A stretch of 39,353 nucleotides of DNA from Lentilactobacillus farraginis DSM 18382 = JCM 14108. Lineage in GTDB: Bacteria; Bacillota; Bacilli; Lactobacillales; Lactobacillaceae. Below, piece after piece: positions 1-5,815 of this stretch. Numbering within the stretch: position 1 is the stretch's first letter; every line of letters begins with the position of its first letter. The stretch lies in contig NZ_BAKI01000024.1 in the NCBI RefSeq assembly GCF_000583655.1, positions 1 through 39,353 of the forward strand, written 5' to 3'. Both the position numbers and the translations under genes were made by a program. The notes beneath the pieces are model-generated. The model saw only the letters and a list, made by a program, of their open reading frames with translations, did no database searches and was not told the origin of the DNA.

Positions 1-14
1 ATTTTAAAGGCGTT

Positions 15-65
15 AAAATAAGGACCACTGATAAAGAATATCTTTGTCAGCGGCCCTTATTTTTA
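15..65 (-). terminator. Terminator of the asp23 operon
   Basis: An imperfect inverted repeat with about 23-base arms around a short ATA loop lies just beyond the stop codon of the last asp23 gene. The arms run AAAATAAGG... and ...CCTTATTTT, so runs of A and T flank the stem on both strands. It could stop transcription from either side; the genes to its right run leftwards into it. Confidence 0.75.
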
Positions 66-106
66 ACAACGATGATCGACTTAGTCTCAACCATCTCCCC
101 CGTTAA

Positions 107-526
107 TCAATCCTTATCTTTTTTCTTCTCCCCTTTTTCCGATTTCCGGTTTTTCTTAAGAAACTCCTCTCTAGTCTGAAGATCCTTAATATTGATTTTT
201 ATTTCAACCGGCTTTAAGTCCGTCATGTCTGTCAGTGCTTGACACAATTTGTTTGTGACCTTGTCAAAGACATTTGGGATACTCTTGCCATATTCCAAAA
301 CGGCATCCATCGATAATTTGACCTTTTTCTCATCATTATCCAAATCGACTTTCACACCGGTTGTCGGATCGGTATTGTCTGAAAACCGGTCTGTCATGGA
401 ATCAATCAAGTTTCCTTCAAGAGATAAGACACCGTCAACATCCCGGACCGTATTACCGGCAATCTTTGCCAAGACATCATCATTGTATGTGAGAACCGTT
501 TCTAAATCTGAATTTGCTTGAGCCAT
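107..526 (-). CDS. Asp23/Gls24 family envelope stress protein (first paralog)
   Basis: A 139-residue Asp23/Gls24 family protein. The family is cytoplasmic; Asp23 of Staphylococcus aureus is held at the membrane by AmaP and is linked to cell-envelope stress. The family core is visible as VLAKIAGNTVRDVDGVLSL near residues 18-36, a central VKLSMDAVLEYG strand, and a late VEIKINIKDLQT segment. The tail after about residue 117 is very rich in lysine and glutamate. The ATG follows a good AGGAGG site. It is the last gene of a leftward operon with a second asp23, a DUF2273 gene, amaP and glsB. The paralog at 583-1017 shares the same core but has a different tail. Confidence 0.92.
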   Translation of the reverse strand: MAQANSDLETVLTYNDDVLAKIAGNTVRDVDGVLSLEGNLIDSMTDRFSDNTDPTTGVKVDLDNDEKKVKLSMDAVLEYGKSIPNVFDKVTNKLCQALTDMTDLKPVEIKINIKDLQTREEFLKKNRKSEKGEKKKDKD

Positions 527-582
527 GTCAGTTTCCTCCTAATGTAAAATACTTATTAGCGATCAATTTTTGTTACTATCAG

Positions 583-1017
583 TTACTTAACACGTTCATC
601 ATGGACAGTGTTGGCAAGCTCGTCTTTTTGACTGCTGCTTTGCTGCTCCCATTCTCGCTTTGTTAAGACATCATTGATATTTAAATTAATTTCAACAACG
701 TCCAGCCCGGTATAATTTTTAATGGCATTTTGCGTTCTGGTACAGATCTCGTCAAATATCTTTCGGGCATCGGCACCGTACTCAATTGTCGCGTCCATAT
801 CCAGCGCAACCTGCTTTTCGCCTACTTCAGCGTCAATGCCTTTGGTAGGATCGGTCTTCTTTGAGAACCTCCCCGCCAATTCACTAATCATGCCGCCATC
901 CAAAGATAAAACACCATCAACGTTTCGACACACAAGACCGGCAATTTTTTCAATCACTGCGTTGTTAAACGTTAACTTTCTGGTTAATTCCGGTTTGCTC
1001 ATTACTTTTGAATCCAT
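583..1017 (-). CDS. Asp23/Gls24 family envelope stress protein (second paralog)
   Basis: A 144-residue Asp23/Gls24 protein. The core shows VIEKIAGLVCRNVDGVLSLDG, slightly longer than its neighbour's, then VALDMDATIEYG and VVEINLNINDVLT. The reading frame extends to a TTG at 1026, but GGGAG abuts that codon; the ATG at 1017 lies nine bases behind GGGAG and is the better start. Presumed role: a soluble partner of the AmaP anchor encoded upstream, by analogy with staphylococcal Asp23. Two paralogs in one operon may form mixed assemblies; that is inference. Confidence 0.92.
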   Translation of the reverse strand: MDSKVMSKPELTRKLTFNNAVIEKIAGLVCRNVDGVLSLDGGMISELAGRFSKKTDPTKGIDAEVGEKQVALDMDATIEYGADARKIFDEICTRTQNAIKNYTGLDVVEINLNINDVLTKREWEQQSSSQKDELANTVHDERVK

Positions 1018-1047
1018 GAAATTCAACTCCCTTACTTTTTAAAAATG

Positions 1048-1229
1048 TTATTCGTCACTTACCAGCTGGCCGATCAGACTTTTTATACCGCCAAATTTGC
1101 CGATTACAGCGCCAATCAGCGCGCCGGCAATTCCCAAGGCAAGTACCAGCAATACCCCGCTAAAGCCGCTAAAAGTCCAAACAATGCCGCATACCATCCA
1201 ATGATGCCACCATACATAATTGAATTCAT
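1048..1229 (-). CDS. DUF2273-like small membrane protein, frameshifted
   Basis: A small membrane protein of about 60 residues read leftwards between amaP and asp23. It starts at an ATG with a perfect AGGAGG site 12 bases from the amaP stop. The first frame gives MNSIMYGGIIGWYA. After one missing base near 1186-1190 the other frame gives IVWTFSGFSG, then VLLVLALGIAGALIG and an end in GQLVSDE. The length of 182 bases is one short of 61 codons. DUF2273 proteins usually sit beside amaP and asp23, which supports the call; the function is unknown. One added base, for example turning GCGGC into GCGGGC, restores a continuous protein, so a sequence error is more likely than a broken gene. Confidence 0.7.
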
Positions 1230-1241
1230 TTTGACTCCCTC

Positions 1242-1805
1242 CTAAACAACCCGGGGTTGTCGAGCTCGGCGATCTTTTAGAGAATCGATTGGTTTGAGAT
1301 GAACTTTAACCCTTTTTACCGGAATGGCCATTATTCGATCAACCTCGTGAATCACCATCTCCTGAATCTCTTCCCCCAAGCTTACTAAATCCTGTTTCTT
1401 ATGATCTACCGCTGAAATTCTGACACTGGCCTTGGGCTTTCGACCGGTTATTTTAAGCTTTGCTTTAACATCGGCAATCCCTTTATGAGAACGGACCTTT
1501 TCCTGAATCATTTTTTCAACTGCCTGCTGTGAAATACTTAATTTACCATTCGGTGAGTTAAACGTAACCTGTTTCACCTTTTTGGGGGCCAACCCAGCCA
1601 GTAAAATACCGGTTAAACAAGCTAGTCCCAGCAGGCCGCTTAAGGAAAGTGCCGCCGCCAAGAGCCAAGTATTTGAAGTTTGAACCGTTTCAAGCACTGA
1701 TCGTGACAGGTAATCGATTGGCACTACCAAACCAATGAACCAGATACATTGAGCCAGACCAAGTAGGCTGATGATTAAAATCATCAATTTGGAAAGTTTT
1801 CGCAT
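1242..1805 (-). CDS. amaP: AmaP, membrane anchor of the alkaline-shock protein
   Basis: A 187-residue protein with two membrane segments near residues 6-30 and 47-71, then a cytoplasmic Asp23-like domain. In S. aureus AmaP ties Asp23 to the membrane. The soluble part shows an Asp23-like pattern (GKLSISQQAVEKMIQEKV, then ADVKAKLKITG and an RVKVHLKPI strand). The ATG is behind a GGAG site. Position between glsB and the DUF2273 and asp23 genes is the usual context. The tail is rich in arginine. Family and role are secure; whether it binds both local Asp23 paralogs is not known. Confidence 0.9.
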   Translation of the reverse strand: MRKLSKLMILIISLLGLAQCIWFIGLVVPIDYLSRSVLETVQTSNTWLLAAALSLSGLLGLACLTGILLAGLAPKKVKQVTFNSPNGKLSISQQAVEKMIQEKVRSHKGIADVKAKLKITGRKPKASVRISAVDHKKQDLVSLGEEIQEMVIHEVDRIMAIPVKRVKVHLKPIDSLKDRRARQPRVV

Positions 1806-1835
1806 TACTTTTCTCTCCTTTCCAAGAGATTCGGC

Positions 1836-2087
1836 TTAGTCAGCCAAACCACGGGTCAGCAATGAAATCAATAATACCAGGATCACTGCACCAACCACCG
1901 CTGGTAAAATGGCTATTTCAGCCAGCTGTGGTCCCCAAGAGCCCAGCAACGCCTGCCCAAGCCAAGCACCGATTAAGCCGCCAACAATATTTCCGACCCA
2001 CCCCAATGGTAGATCCCGGCTGGTAATCGCACCGGCAATTGCGCCGATCACACCTCCGATAATTAATGTCCAGATTAAACTTAGCAT
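1836..2087 (-). CDS. GlsB/YeaQ/YmgE family membrane protein
   Basis: An 83-residue, three-helix, glycine-rich membrane protein of the GlsB/YeaQ/YmgE family, often called transglycosylase-associated protein. Typical motifs are the first helix with GGVIGAIAGAI, then GWVGNIVGGLIGAWLG, and a hydrophobic C-terminal helix. The molecular function is not established; the family is stress-linked. A GTG at 2096 would add three residues, but the ATG at 2087 is better spaced from the GGG(T)G ribosome site. First gene of the leftward envelope-stress operon. Confidence 0.88.
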   Translation of the reverse strand: MLSLIWTLIIGGVIGAIAGAITSRDLPLGWVGNIVGGLIGAWLGQALLGSWGPQLAEIAILPAVVGAVILVLLISLLTRGLAD

Positions 2088-2151
2088 TGTTATCACCCTT
2101 TCTATATTTTTGTGGCATAGCTTTTTTGCTATGACTTAAGTCTACAATAAA

Positions 2152-2181
2152 ATTAAACTTATTGTGTGAATAAGTTGTGAA
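2152..2181 (-). promoter_or_regulatory. Candidate promoter of the glsB-amaP-asp23 operon
   Basis: On the minus strand TTCACA and TTTAAT are 18 bases apart. The spacer contains the inverted repeat CTTATTCACACAATAAG (2158-2174), a possible operator. Between promoter and ribosome site lie the palindrome GACTTAAGTC (2133-2142) and a hairpin CATAGC-T6-GCTATG (2116-2133). Boxes are only moderate matches. Confidence 0.4.
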
Positions 2182-2243
2182 GAAAAATAGGCTTTTTTGA
2201 GAACTTTTTAGCGTACATCAAAAACCATTCCATTATTTTCGAT

Positions 2244-2270
2244 TATGATAACATTTTGGATGTTATCATA
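2244..2270. repeat. Perfect inverted repeat, 11-base arms
   Basis: TATGATAACAT and ATGTTATCATA flank the five-base spacer TTTGG. It is AT-rich, has no T run on either side, and so looks more like a protein-binding site than a terminator. The nearest gene start is glsB, about 160 bases away. No regulator can be assigned. Confidence 0.7.
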
Positions 2271-2288
2271 CCGTTTACAAACCTAAAT

Positions 2289-2331
2289 AAAGCCACCGGC
2301 TTACTCAGATCATTCTGATCAAGTCGGTGGC
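2289..2331 (-). terminator. Possible leftward terminator stem
   Basis: AGCCACCG and CGGTGGCT form an eight-base stem around about 26 bases that also contain GATCA...TGATC pairing. On the minus strand the stem is followed by TTTATTTAGG. The gene it would serve is not obvious; it lies between the dispersed repeat and the glsB promoter, so it could insulate the glsB operon. Confidence 0.45.
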
Positions 2332-2350
2332 TAAGTTATCCTAATCATTA

Positions 2351-2550
2351 AAAAAACGACGGGACTGAGACAAAAGTAATTTTGTCCAGCCCCGTTTATT
2401 TAGTCACGGTTATTACCGAGTAAAAACGTACACCAAAAGGCAACTTCCTAACACATAATCGCATTATCCAAACATTCAAGCCTAGAATACTCGGATAATG
2501 CAATTATGCGCTGAAAGTCAACCACCTTTCGTCCCACACTCGTCGTTTTA
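2351..2550 (+). repeat. Dispersed intergenic repeat, copy 1 (longest)
   Basis: Left module GGGACTGAGACAAAAG with the hairpin ACAAAAGTAATTTTGT, a middle TTATTACCGAG box, and right module AACCACCTTTCGTCCCACACTC. The outer ends AAAAACGAC and GTCGTTTT also pair, so the whole 200-base unit could fold back on itself. This copy alone carries an inserted segment with the inverted repeat CATAAT-c-GCATTATCC / GGATAATGC-a-ATTATG (2454-2508). Other copies are at 19760-19872, 23461-23580, 27263-27360 and 39324-39353. Confidence 0.8.
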
Positions 2551-2586
2551 AAAAACAGCCGGCAACGTCATTCAAATGACGCCGGC
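2551..2586 (-). terminator. Terminator of marR
   Basis: GCCGGCAACGTCATT and AATGACGCCGGC pair across a two-base loop with a small bulge. On the minus strand the stem is followed by TGTTTTTT. It lies downstream of the leftward marR gene. Confidence 0.8.
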
Positions 2587-2742
2587 AGTGGATCAATATT
2601 ATAAAATGGCCTCTTTTTCGACACTAAAATGGTCACATTTAATAATCCAAACTTAATGCTATTACCACCATTGCCACCATCAGCCAATTCCCTCAAACTT
2701 AACTGACGAAGTCCCCATCATGCTGGTAAGCTTGTTAAGCCA

Positions 2743-3222
2743 CTATTGATTTGATTGCTTTGGTTCATTGAAATTTTTCATTTCCTGTGACGCAAAATCT
2801 TTGATAAAGTCCAAGATTTCCCTAACTTTATCTTCGCCATATCGTGAAATCCACTCATCAAACCTGGCAGTAGTTAACTCAGTTACTTTATTTTCAACCT
2901 CTTTGCCACTCTTAGTCAAGTGCAGATATAAACGCCGTCGATCACTCTCGGCAGGCTTTTGATAAATATAATCATGTTGTAATAGCACTTTTATTTGTCG
3001 TGAAATTGCACTTCGAGTAACTTTTCTTTCACTTGCAATATCCATTAACGATACGTGTTCACGACTACTAATCGTGTGCAGTATCAAATACTGCTCAAAG
3101 GACAATCCATACTTGGTCGCAGGTTCTGAAACAAAGTTATCCAGATACTTAAGCGACGACAAGTACACATTGATTGCCTCTTGCAATAATTCTTCGTGCG
3201 CTTTTGTCATTTCCCTCACCAT
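2743..3222 (-). CDS. MarR family transcriptional regulator
   Basis: A 159-residue winged-helix regulator of the MarR type. The recognition region reads SLMDIASERKVTRSAISRQIKVL near residues 58-80 and the wing reads KPAESDRRRLYLHLTKSG near 93-110; helices at both ends would form the dimer. The start is uncertain: ATG at 3222 or the ATG four codons on, since the GGTGAGGG ribosome-like site falls between them. The gene is divergent from licD with nested inverted repeats between them, so self-regulation and control of licD are likely by analogy with the family. The ligand is unknown. Confidence 0.88.
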   Translation of the reverse strand: MVREMTKAHEELLQEAINVYLSSLKYLDNFVSEPATKYGLSFEQYLILHTISSREHVSLMDIASERKVTRSAISRQIKVLLQHDYIYQKPAESDRRRLYLHLTKSGKEVENKVTELTTARFDEWISRYGEDKVREILDFIKDFASQEMKNFNEPKQSNQ

Positions 3223-3259
3223 TCCCCAGTAATTATTAATATCAATACTGCACTAATTA

Positions 3260-3291
3260 TATATTGTCTGTACTGTTGTATCAACAATATA
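3260..3291. promoter_or_regulatory. Candidate MarR operator between marR and licD
   Basis: Two nested inverted repeats share this site: the inner TGTTG-TAT-CAACA (3274-3286) and the outer TATATTGT...ACAATATA. It sits about 40 bases from the marR start and just upstream of the licD promoter, as expected of a MarR-family operator. Confidence 0.55.
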
Positions 3292-3300
3292 CCGCCAGTT

Positions 3301-3331
3301 TTGAGAATTTTTTCGCATTCTGTTTTATAAT
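3301..3331 (+). promoter_or_regulatory. Candidate licD promoter
   Basis: A perfect TATAAT at 3326-3331 is preceded by TTGAGA 19 bases upstream, a wide spacing. The licD start codon follows about 30 bases later. Confidence 0.5.
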
Positions 3332-3362
3332 GAAAGTTGATGAGAATTCTTGTGGAGGCCAT

Positions 3363-4187
3363 ATGACAGATATTCTAACTCAAACAATTCAGCAAATTGA
3401 ATTGACTATTTTTAAACGCTTTAGTGAATTGGCTGCTAAATATCGCCTTCACTACATTGCGATGGGCGGCACCTTATTAGGCGCCATTCGCCATCAAGGT
3501 TTCATTCCTTGGGACGACGACATGGATATTGCCCTTTTAAGACCTGATTATGAACGACTGCTTGAAGTTGCACCAGCCGAATTTCAAAATGACCATTACT
3601 ATCTTCAAACACCTTGGAGTGACGATAATTACGCATTAAGCTATGCTAAAATTCTGGATCGCAACACCTATATCGAAGAACGTAATAATGTTAATAATGC
3701 TCGAAAGGGCGTCTTTTTGGATATTTTTCCGCTGGACAAGGTACCCGATTCAACTGAAAAACAACGGCGGCAAATAATCAATATCCGAAAGCTTGACAGC
3801 CGAATCTATTTAAAACTGCGTTACAATATCATTGATAATCCAATTCGAAAATTTCAGGGTGCACTGTCTTCTGAGCAGTTAACAGCTGCCAATATTTTTA
3901 AACAGAAACGTCAGTCCCTGATGACAACTTACAATGATCATCCGGATTTGAACCTGGTCAAAAATCTGGCATCCCAATATGCATACGAAAAGGAATTATT
4001 CTCGCTTAATCAGGTTAAGGAGGTGACGACCGTTCCTTTTGAAGATACTCAAATTGTCGTGCCGAAAGATTACGATGTCATCCTGAACGGTCTGTATGGT
4101 GATTACTTTAAATTGCCCCCTGAGAGTCAACAGGTTGAGAAGCACATTGTTAAATTAATTTATGATAATCAGGTCTTTGAGCGATAA
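3363..4187 (+). CDS. LicD family (nucleotidyltransferase-fold) protein
   Basis: A 274-residue LicD-family protein. The hallmark is near residues 35-55: GGTLLGAIRHQGF followed by IPWDDDMD, whose acidic cluster is the likely metal-binding active site; GVFLDIFPLD near 115-125 is also typical. LicD proteins transfer phosphocholine or similar phospho-groups to teichoic acid or surface glycans, so a role in decorating wall polymers is likely, but the substrate cannot be read from sequence. The ATG at 3363 has GGAGG four bases before it; the open frame continues upstream to 3264, but that part is promoter DNA. Divergent from marR. TagH, encoded nearby, exports wall teichoic acid. Confidence 0.88.
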   Translation: MTDILTQTIQQIELTIFKRFSELAAKYRLHYIAMGGTLLGAIRHQGFIPWDDDMDIALLRPDYERLLEVAPAEFQNDHYYLQTPWSDDNYALSYAKILDRNTYIEERNNVNNARKGVFLDIFPLDKVPDSTEKQRRQIINIRKLDSRIYLKLRYNIIDNPIRKFQGALSSEQLTAANIFKQKRQSLMTTYNDHPDLNLVKNLASQYAYEKELFSLNQVKEVTTVPFEDTQIVVPKDYDVILNGLYGDYFKLPPESQQVEKHIVKLIYDNQVFER

Positions 4188-4195
4188 CGAGTTGC

Positions 4196-4224
4196 TTGCA
4201 TTCGGCATTAATTTTTGGTAATTT
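4196..4224 (+). promoter_or_regulatory. Candidate promoter of the DUF960 gene
   Basis: TTGCAT and TAATTT are 17 bases apart, with TGG before the -10 box (extended -10). It lies just after the licD stop. Confidence 0.5.
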
Positions 4225-4262
4225 ATTGACAATTAGTTATTTAAAGATTGAAGGTGTTACAA

Positions 4263-4571
4263 ATGTTTGATCCAAATCATTCACGCTTTGCCAGTTTTAG
4301 TATTGTTTCAACGTTACCAGATCAAGCAATTGATAACGTTTGGTTCATTATTGATAATGACTTGCAGCACGTTTTTCCACTATCAAATTTAATTAAATTC
4401 AACCTGGTTAACAGTGATGGTAAACTATCCTATGACTTTATCCAGGGTAATGAATTAGTCGCAACGTTTGATTCGCCATATCCATACGACAACAGTTATC
4501 CCAAATCATTGGTTGTCTATGATAGTGGTAATCGCCAAATCATTGCAACGCCATCGGAAATTAATATCTAA
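4263..4571 (+). CDS. DUF960 domain protein
   Basis: A 102-residue soluble protein matching the DUF960 pattern: MFDPNHSRFASFSIVSTLP, then an IDNVWFIIDNDL segment and VFPLSNLIKFNL. The function of this family is unknown. The ATG at 4263 is preceded by GAAGGTG; an upstream in-frame start at 4248 would put that ribosome site inside the gene. It has its own candidate promoter and a terminator directly after it, so it is probably transcribed alone. No signal peptide or membrane segment is visible. Confidence 0.8.
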   Translation: MFDPNHSRFASFSIVSTLPDQAIDNVWFIIDNDLQHVFPLSNLIKFNLVNSDGKLSYDFIQGNELVATFDSPYPYDNSYPKSLVVYDSGNRQIIATPSEINI

Positions 4572-4574
4572 ACG

Positions 4575-4613
4575 AAAAAATGGCAGCTGATATAACAATC
4601 GTTGCCATTTTTT
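4575..4613 (+). terminator. Terminator of the DUF960 gene
   Basis: AAAAAATGGCA and TGCCATTTTTT form the stem ends, four bases after the stop codon, ending in a T run. Confidence 0.8.
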
Positions 4614-4626
4614 AGCTTAAAGCACT

Positions 4627-4673
4627 AAAAAACAGCCATCTGCTATCTTTTTTAATAGCAAACGGCTGTTTTT
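4627..4673 (-). terminator. Terminator of the tRNA-Asn cluster (bidirectional)
   Basis: AAAAAACAGCC pairs with GGCTGTTTTT and an inner TGCTAT/ATAGCA stem adds to it. It lies between the DUF960 gene and the leftward tRNA genes, with T runs on both strands. Confidence 0.75.
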
Positions 4674-4685
4674 GTAAACCTCTGA

Positions 4686-4757
4686 CTGCTCCGGCTGGGT
4701 TCGAACCAGCGACCTCTTGATTAACAGTCAATTATTCTACCACTGAACTACGGAGCA
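4686..4757 (-). tRNA. tRNA-Asn (GTT), third in transcription order
   Basis: A 72-base cloverleaf read leftwards. The acceptor stem TGCTCCG/CGGAGCA is fully paired, with discriminator G. The anticodon loop is CTGTTAA, so the anticodon is GTT. The T arm has GGTTCGAACCC. CCA is not encoded. Its sequence is identical to the two tRNA genes to its right. Confidence 0.97.
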
Positions 4758-4794
4758 ATAATACGTTATGTGTCAAACGCAATACAATAACTTT

Positions 4795-4822
4795 ATCATA
4801 TTTGCGATTGGAATACAATCAA
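4795..4822 (-). promoter_or_regulatory. Candidate promoter of the leftmost tRNA-Asn
   Basis: TTGATT and TATGAT are 16 bases apart on the minus strand, about 38 bases before the tRNA. Confidence 0.5.
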
Positions 4823-4867
4823 AAATAAAGATATGTTACTTAGAAACAACTTAAAAGCTACTTCCAA

Positions 4868-4939
4868 CTGCTCCGGCTGGGTTCGAACCAGCGACCTCTT
4901 GATTAACAGTCAATTATTCTACCACTGAACTACGGAGCA
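4868..4939 (-). tRNA. tRNA-Asn (GTT), second copy
   Basis: Same 72-base sequence and structure as the copy at 4686-4757, anticodon GTT, no encoded CCA. The flank AGTTGGAA after its 3' end is shared with the third copy, pointing to tandem duplication. Confidence 0.97.
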
Positions 4940-4984
4940 ATAAAAGGTTACACATGAATGTCACATTCAAAACGCGACATAATA

Positions 4985-5013
4985 TTTATATCATATTTTC
5001 ACTGAAAGTGCAA
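4985..5013 (-). promoter_or_regulatory. Promoter of the middle tRNA-Asn
   Basis: TTGCAC and TATAAA are 17 bases apart on the minus strand, about 45 bases before the tRNA. Confidence 0.6.
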
Positions 5014-5068
5014 TAAAAAATGAATAAAAAAAGATTTTACACAGAAACAACCCGCAGGTTATTTCCAA

Positions 5069-5140
5069 CTGCTCCGGCTGGGTTCGAACCAGCGACCTCT
5101 TGATTAACAGTCAATTATTCTACCACTGAACTACGGAGCA
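5069..5140 (-). tRNA. tRNA-Asn (GTT), first in transcription order
   Basis: Same 72-base sequence as the other two copies, anticodon GTT. Downstream on the minus strand a small AACC-TGCG-GGTT stem followed by GTTTC may act as its terminator. Confidence 0.97.
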
Positions 5141-5170
5141 ATAAAAGCACCTCTAAAAGCAACATATATA

Positions 5171-5199
5171 TTTATAACATAATTTCTCATAACTGGCAA
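5171..5199 (-). promoter_or_regulatory. Promoter of the rightmost tRNA-Asn
   Basis: TTGCCA and TATAAA with a 17-base spacer on the minus strand, about 30 bases before the tRNA. Confidence 0.65.
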
Positions 5200-5270
5200 T
5201 TAAAAATTTAACTTTTTTTGATTTTAAGGAGAAAATCATGTTTTTCTTAGAGGTTACTCATAATACCGAC

Positions 5271-5579
5271 TTATCCGATATGATTTTCCTTCAAGATAAT
5301 CTCAATTTCTTTCTGCATTTCCGGTGTTTTTTTCCATTCCTCAAAATGATCCATATCTTCTGTCGGCATGCTGTAATTTTCGTTAATATAATGCTCGTAT
5401 TTTTGCACGTGAGGGGAGTGTGGGATATTCAGCTGTAATATCCTCACCTGCTTAATAAATCCCCGCTCAACGGCTAATTCGGCCCGTCCGTTCTGGACCA
5501 TATTACTGATTTCAATATATTTGGTTCCATCATTGCGGGTGATTTCTTCAATCAGTGTCAAAACTTCATGACTTTTCAT
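5271..5579 (-). CDS. Small protein of unknown function
   Basis: A 102-residue soluble protein that I do not recognise. It starts MKSHEVLTLIEEITRND and has an acidic C-terminal half (PTEDMDHFEEWKKTPEM). No signal peptide, membrane helix or catalytic motif is visible. The ATG at 5579 follows GGAG at about 11 bases; a TTG nine bases upstream abuts the site and is less likely. A good promoter lies 45-75 bases upstream. An inverted repeat, GAAAATCAT (5231-5239) with ATGATTTTC (5280-5288), brackets the stop codon. Confidence 0.7.
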   Translation of the reverse strand: MKSHEVLTLIEEITRNDGTKYIEISNMVQNGRAELAVERGFIKQVRILQLNIPHSPHVQKYEHYINENYSMPTEDMDHFEEWKKTPEMQKEIEIILKENHIG

Positions 5580-5624
5580 TACGATCAAGGCTCCTACTCT
5601 AAAATTTCTATACTAAGCTATTCT

Positions 5625-5652
5625 ATTATACATAAAAAACTGATGGTACCAA
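5625..5652 (-). promoter_or_regulatory. Promoter of the unknown gene at 5271-5579
   Basis: TTGGTA and TATAAT are 16 bases apart on the minus strand. The -35 box falls inside the tagH terminator stem. Confidence 0.55.
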
Positions 5653-5670
5653 CAGGTCCACCAGTTTTTT
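5634..5670 (-). terminator. Terminator downstream of tagH
   Basis: AAAAAACTGATGGTACC pairs with GGTCCACCAGTTTTTT with two mismatched bases. It has T runs on both strands. It lies about 145 bases beyond the tagH stop. Confidence 0.75.
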
Positions 5671-5733
5671 AAGAGAGAAAGAGAATTGATTAGAAGGTAT
5701 TTATTTAGTACCCATAAATAATATAGCGTTTTC

Positions 5734-5747
5734 TGTAAGCGCTGTCA
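5734..5747. promoter_or_regulatory. cre-like site downstream of tagH
   Basis: TGTAAGCGCTGTCA fits the CcpA pattern TGNAANCGNTNNCA. It lies between the tagH stop and the tagH terminator, so it is not in an evident promoter; it may be a chance match. Confidence 0.35.
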
Positions 5748-5815
5748 ATGGCTTTTCTCAAAAACGGCCATCTTTTCATTCTAATAACCGATAAAAGCTG
5801 GTCGTTCACGTAATA

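Larger units (their letters stand above)
2088..2742. other. Gene-free stretch between glsB and marR
   Basis: About 650 bases with no convincing gene. From left to right it holds the glsB promoter region, a perfect 11-base inverted repeat (2244-2270), a GC-rich stem (about 2289-2331) followed by T-rich sequence on the minus strand, the largest copy of the dispersed repeat (2351-2550), and the marR terminator (2551-2586). In 2587-2742 I see only very short open frames without ribosome sites. Confidence 0.7.

Noticed and set aside
1045-1245. Rightward open frame opposite the DUF2273 gene
   Set aside because: It has no ribosome site, and the minus strand there encodes a plausible membrane protein in the expected operon place.
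2587-2742. Possible remnant of a membrane-protein gene downstream of marR
   Set aside because: Only short hydrophobic stretches in different frames; nothing that can be tied to a family.
4686-5140. CRISPR-like spaced repeats
   Set aside because: The regularly spaced identical units are tRNA-Asn genes with full cloverleaf structure.
5238-5438. Rightward open frame with a good AAGGAG site
   Set aside because: It overlaps most of a leftward gene with its own promoter and ribosome site, and the translation is rich in Phe and His with no family look.
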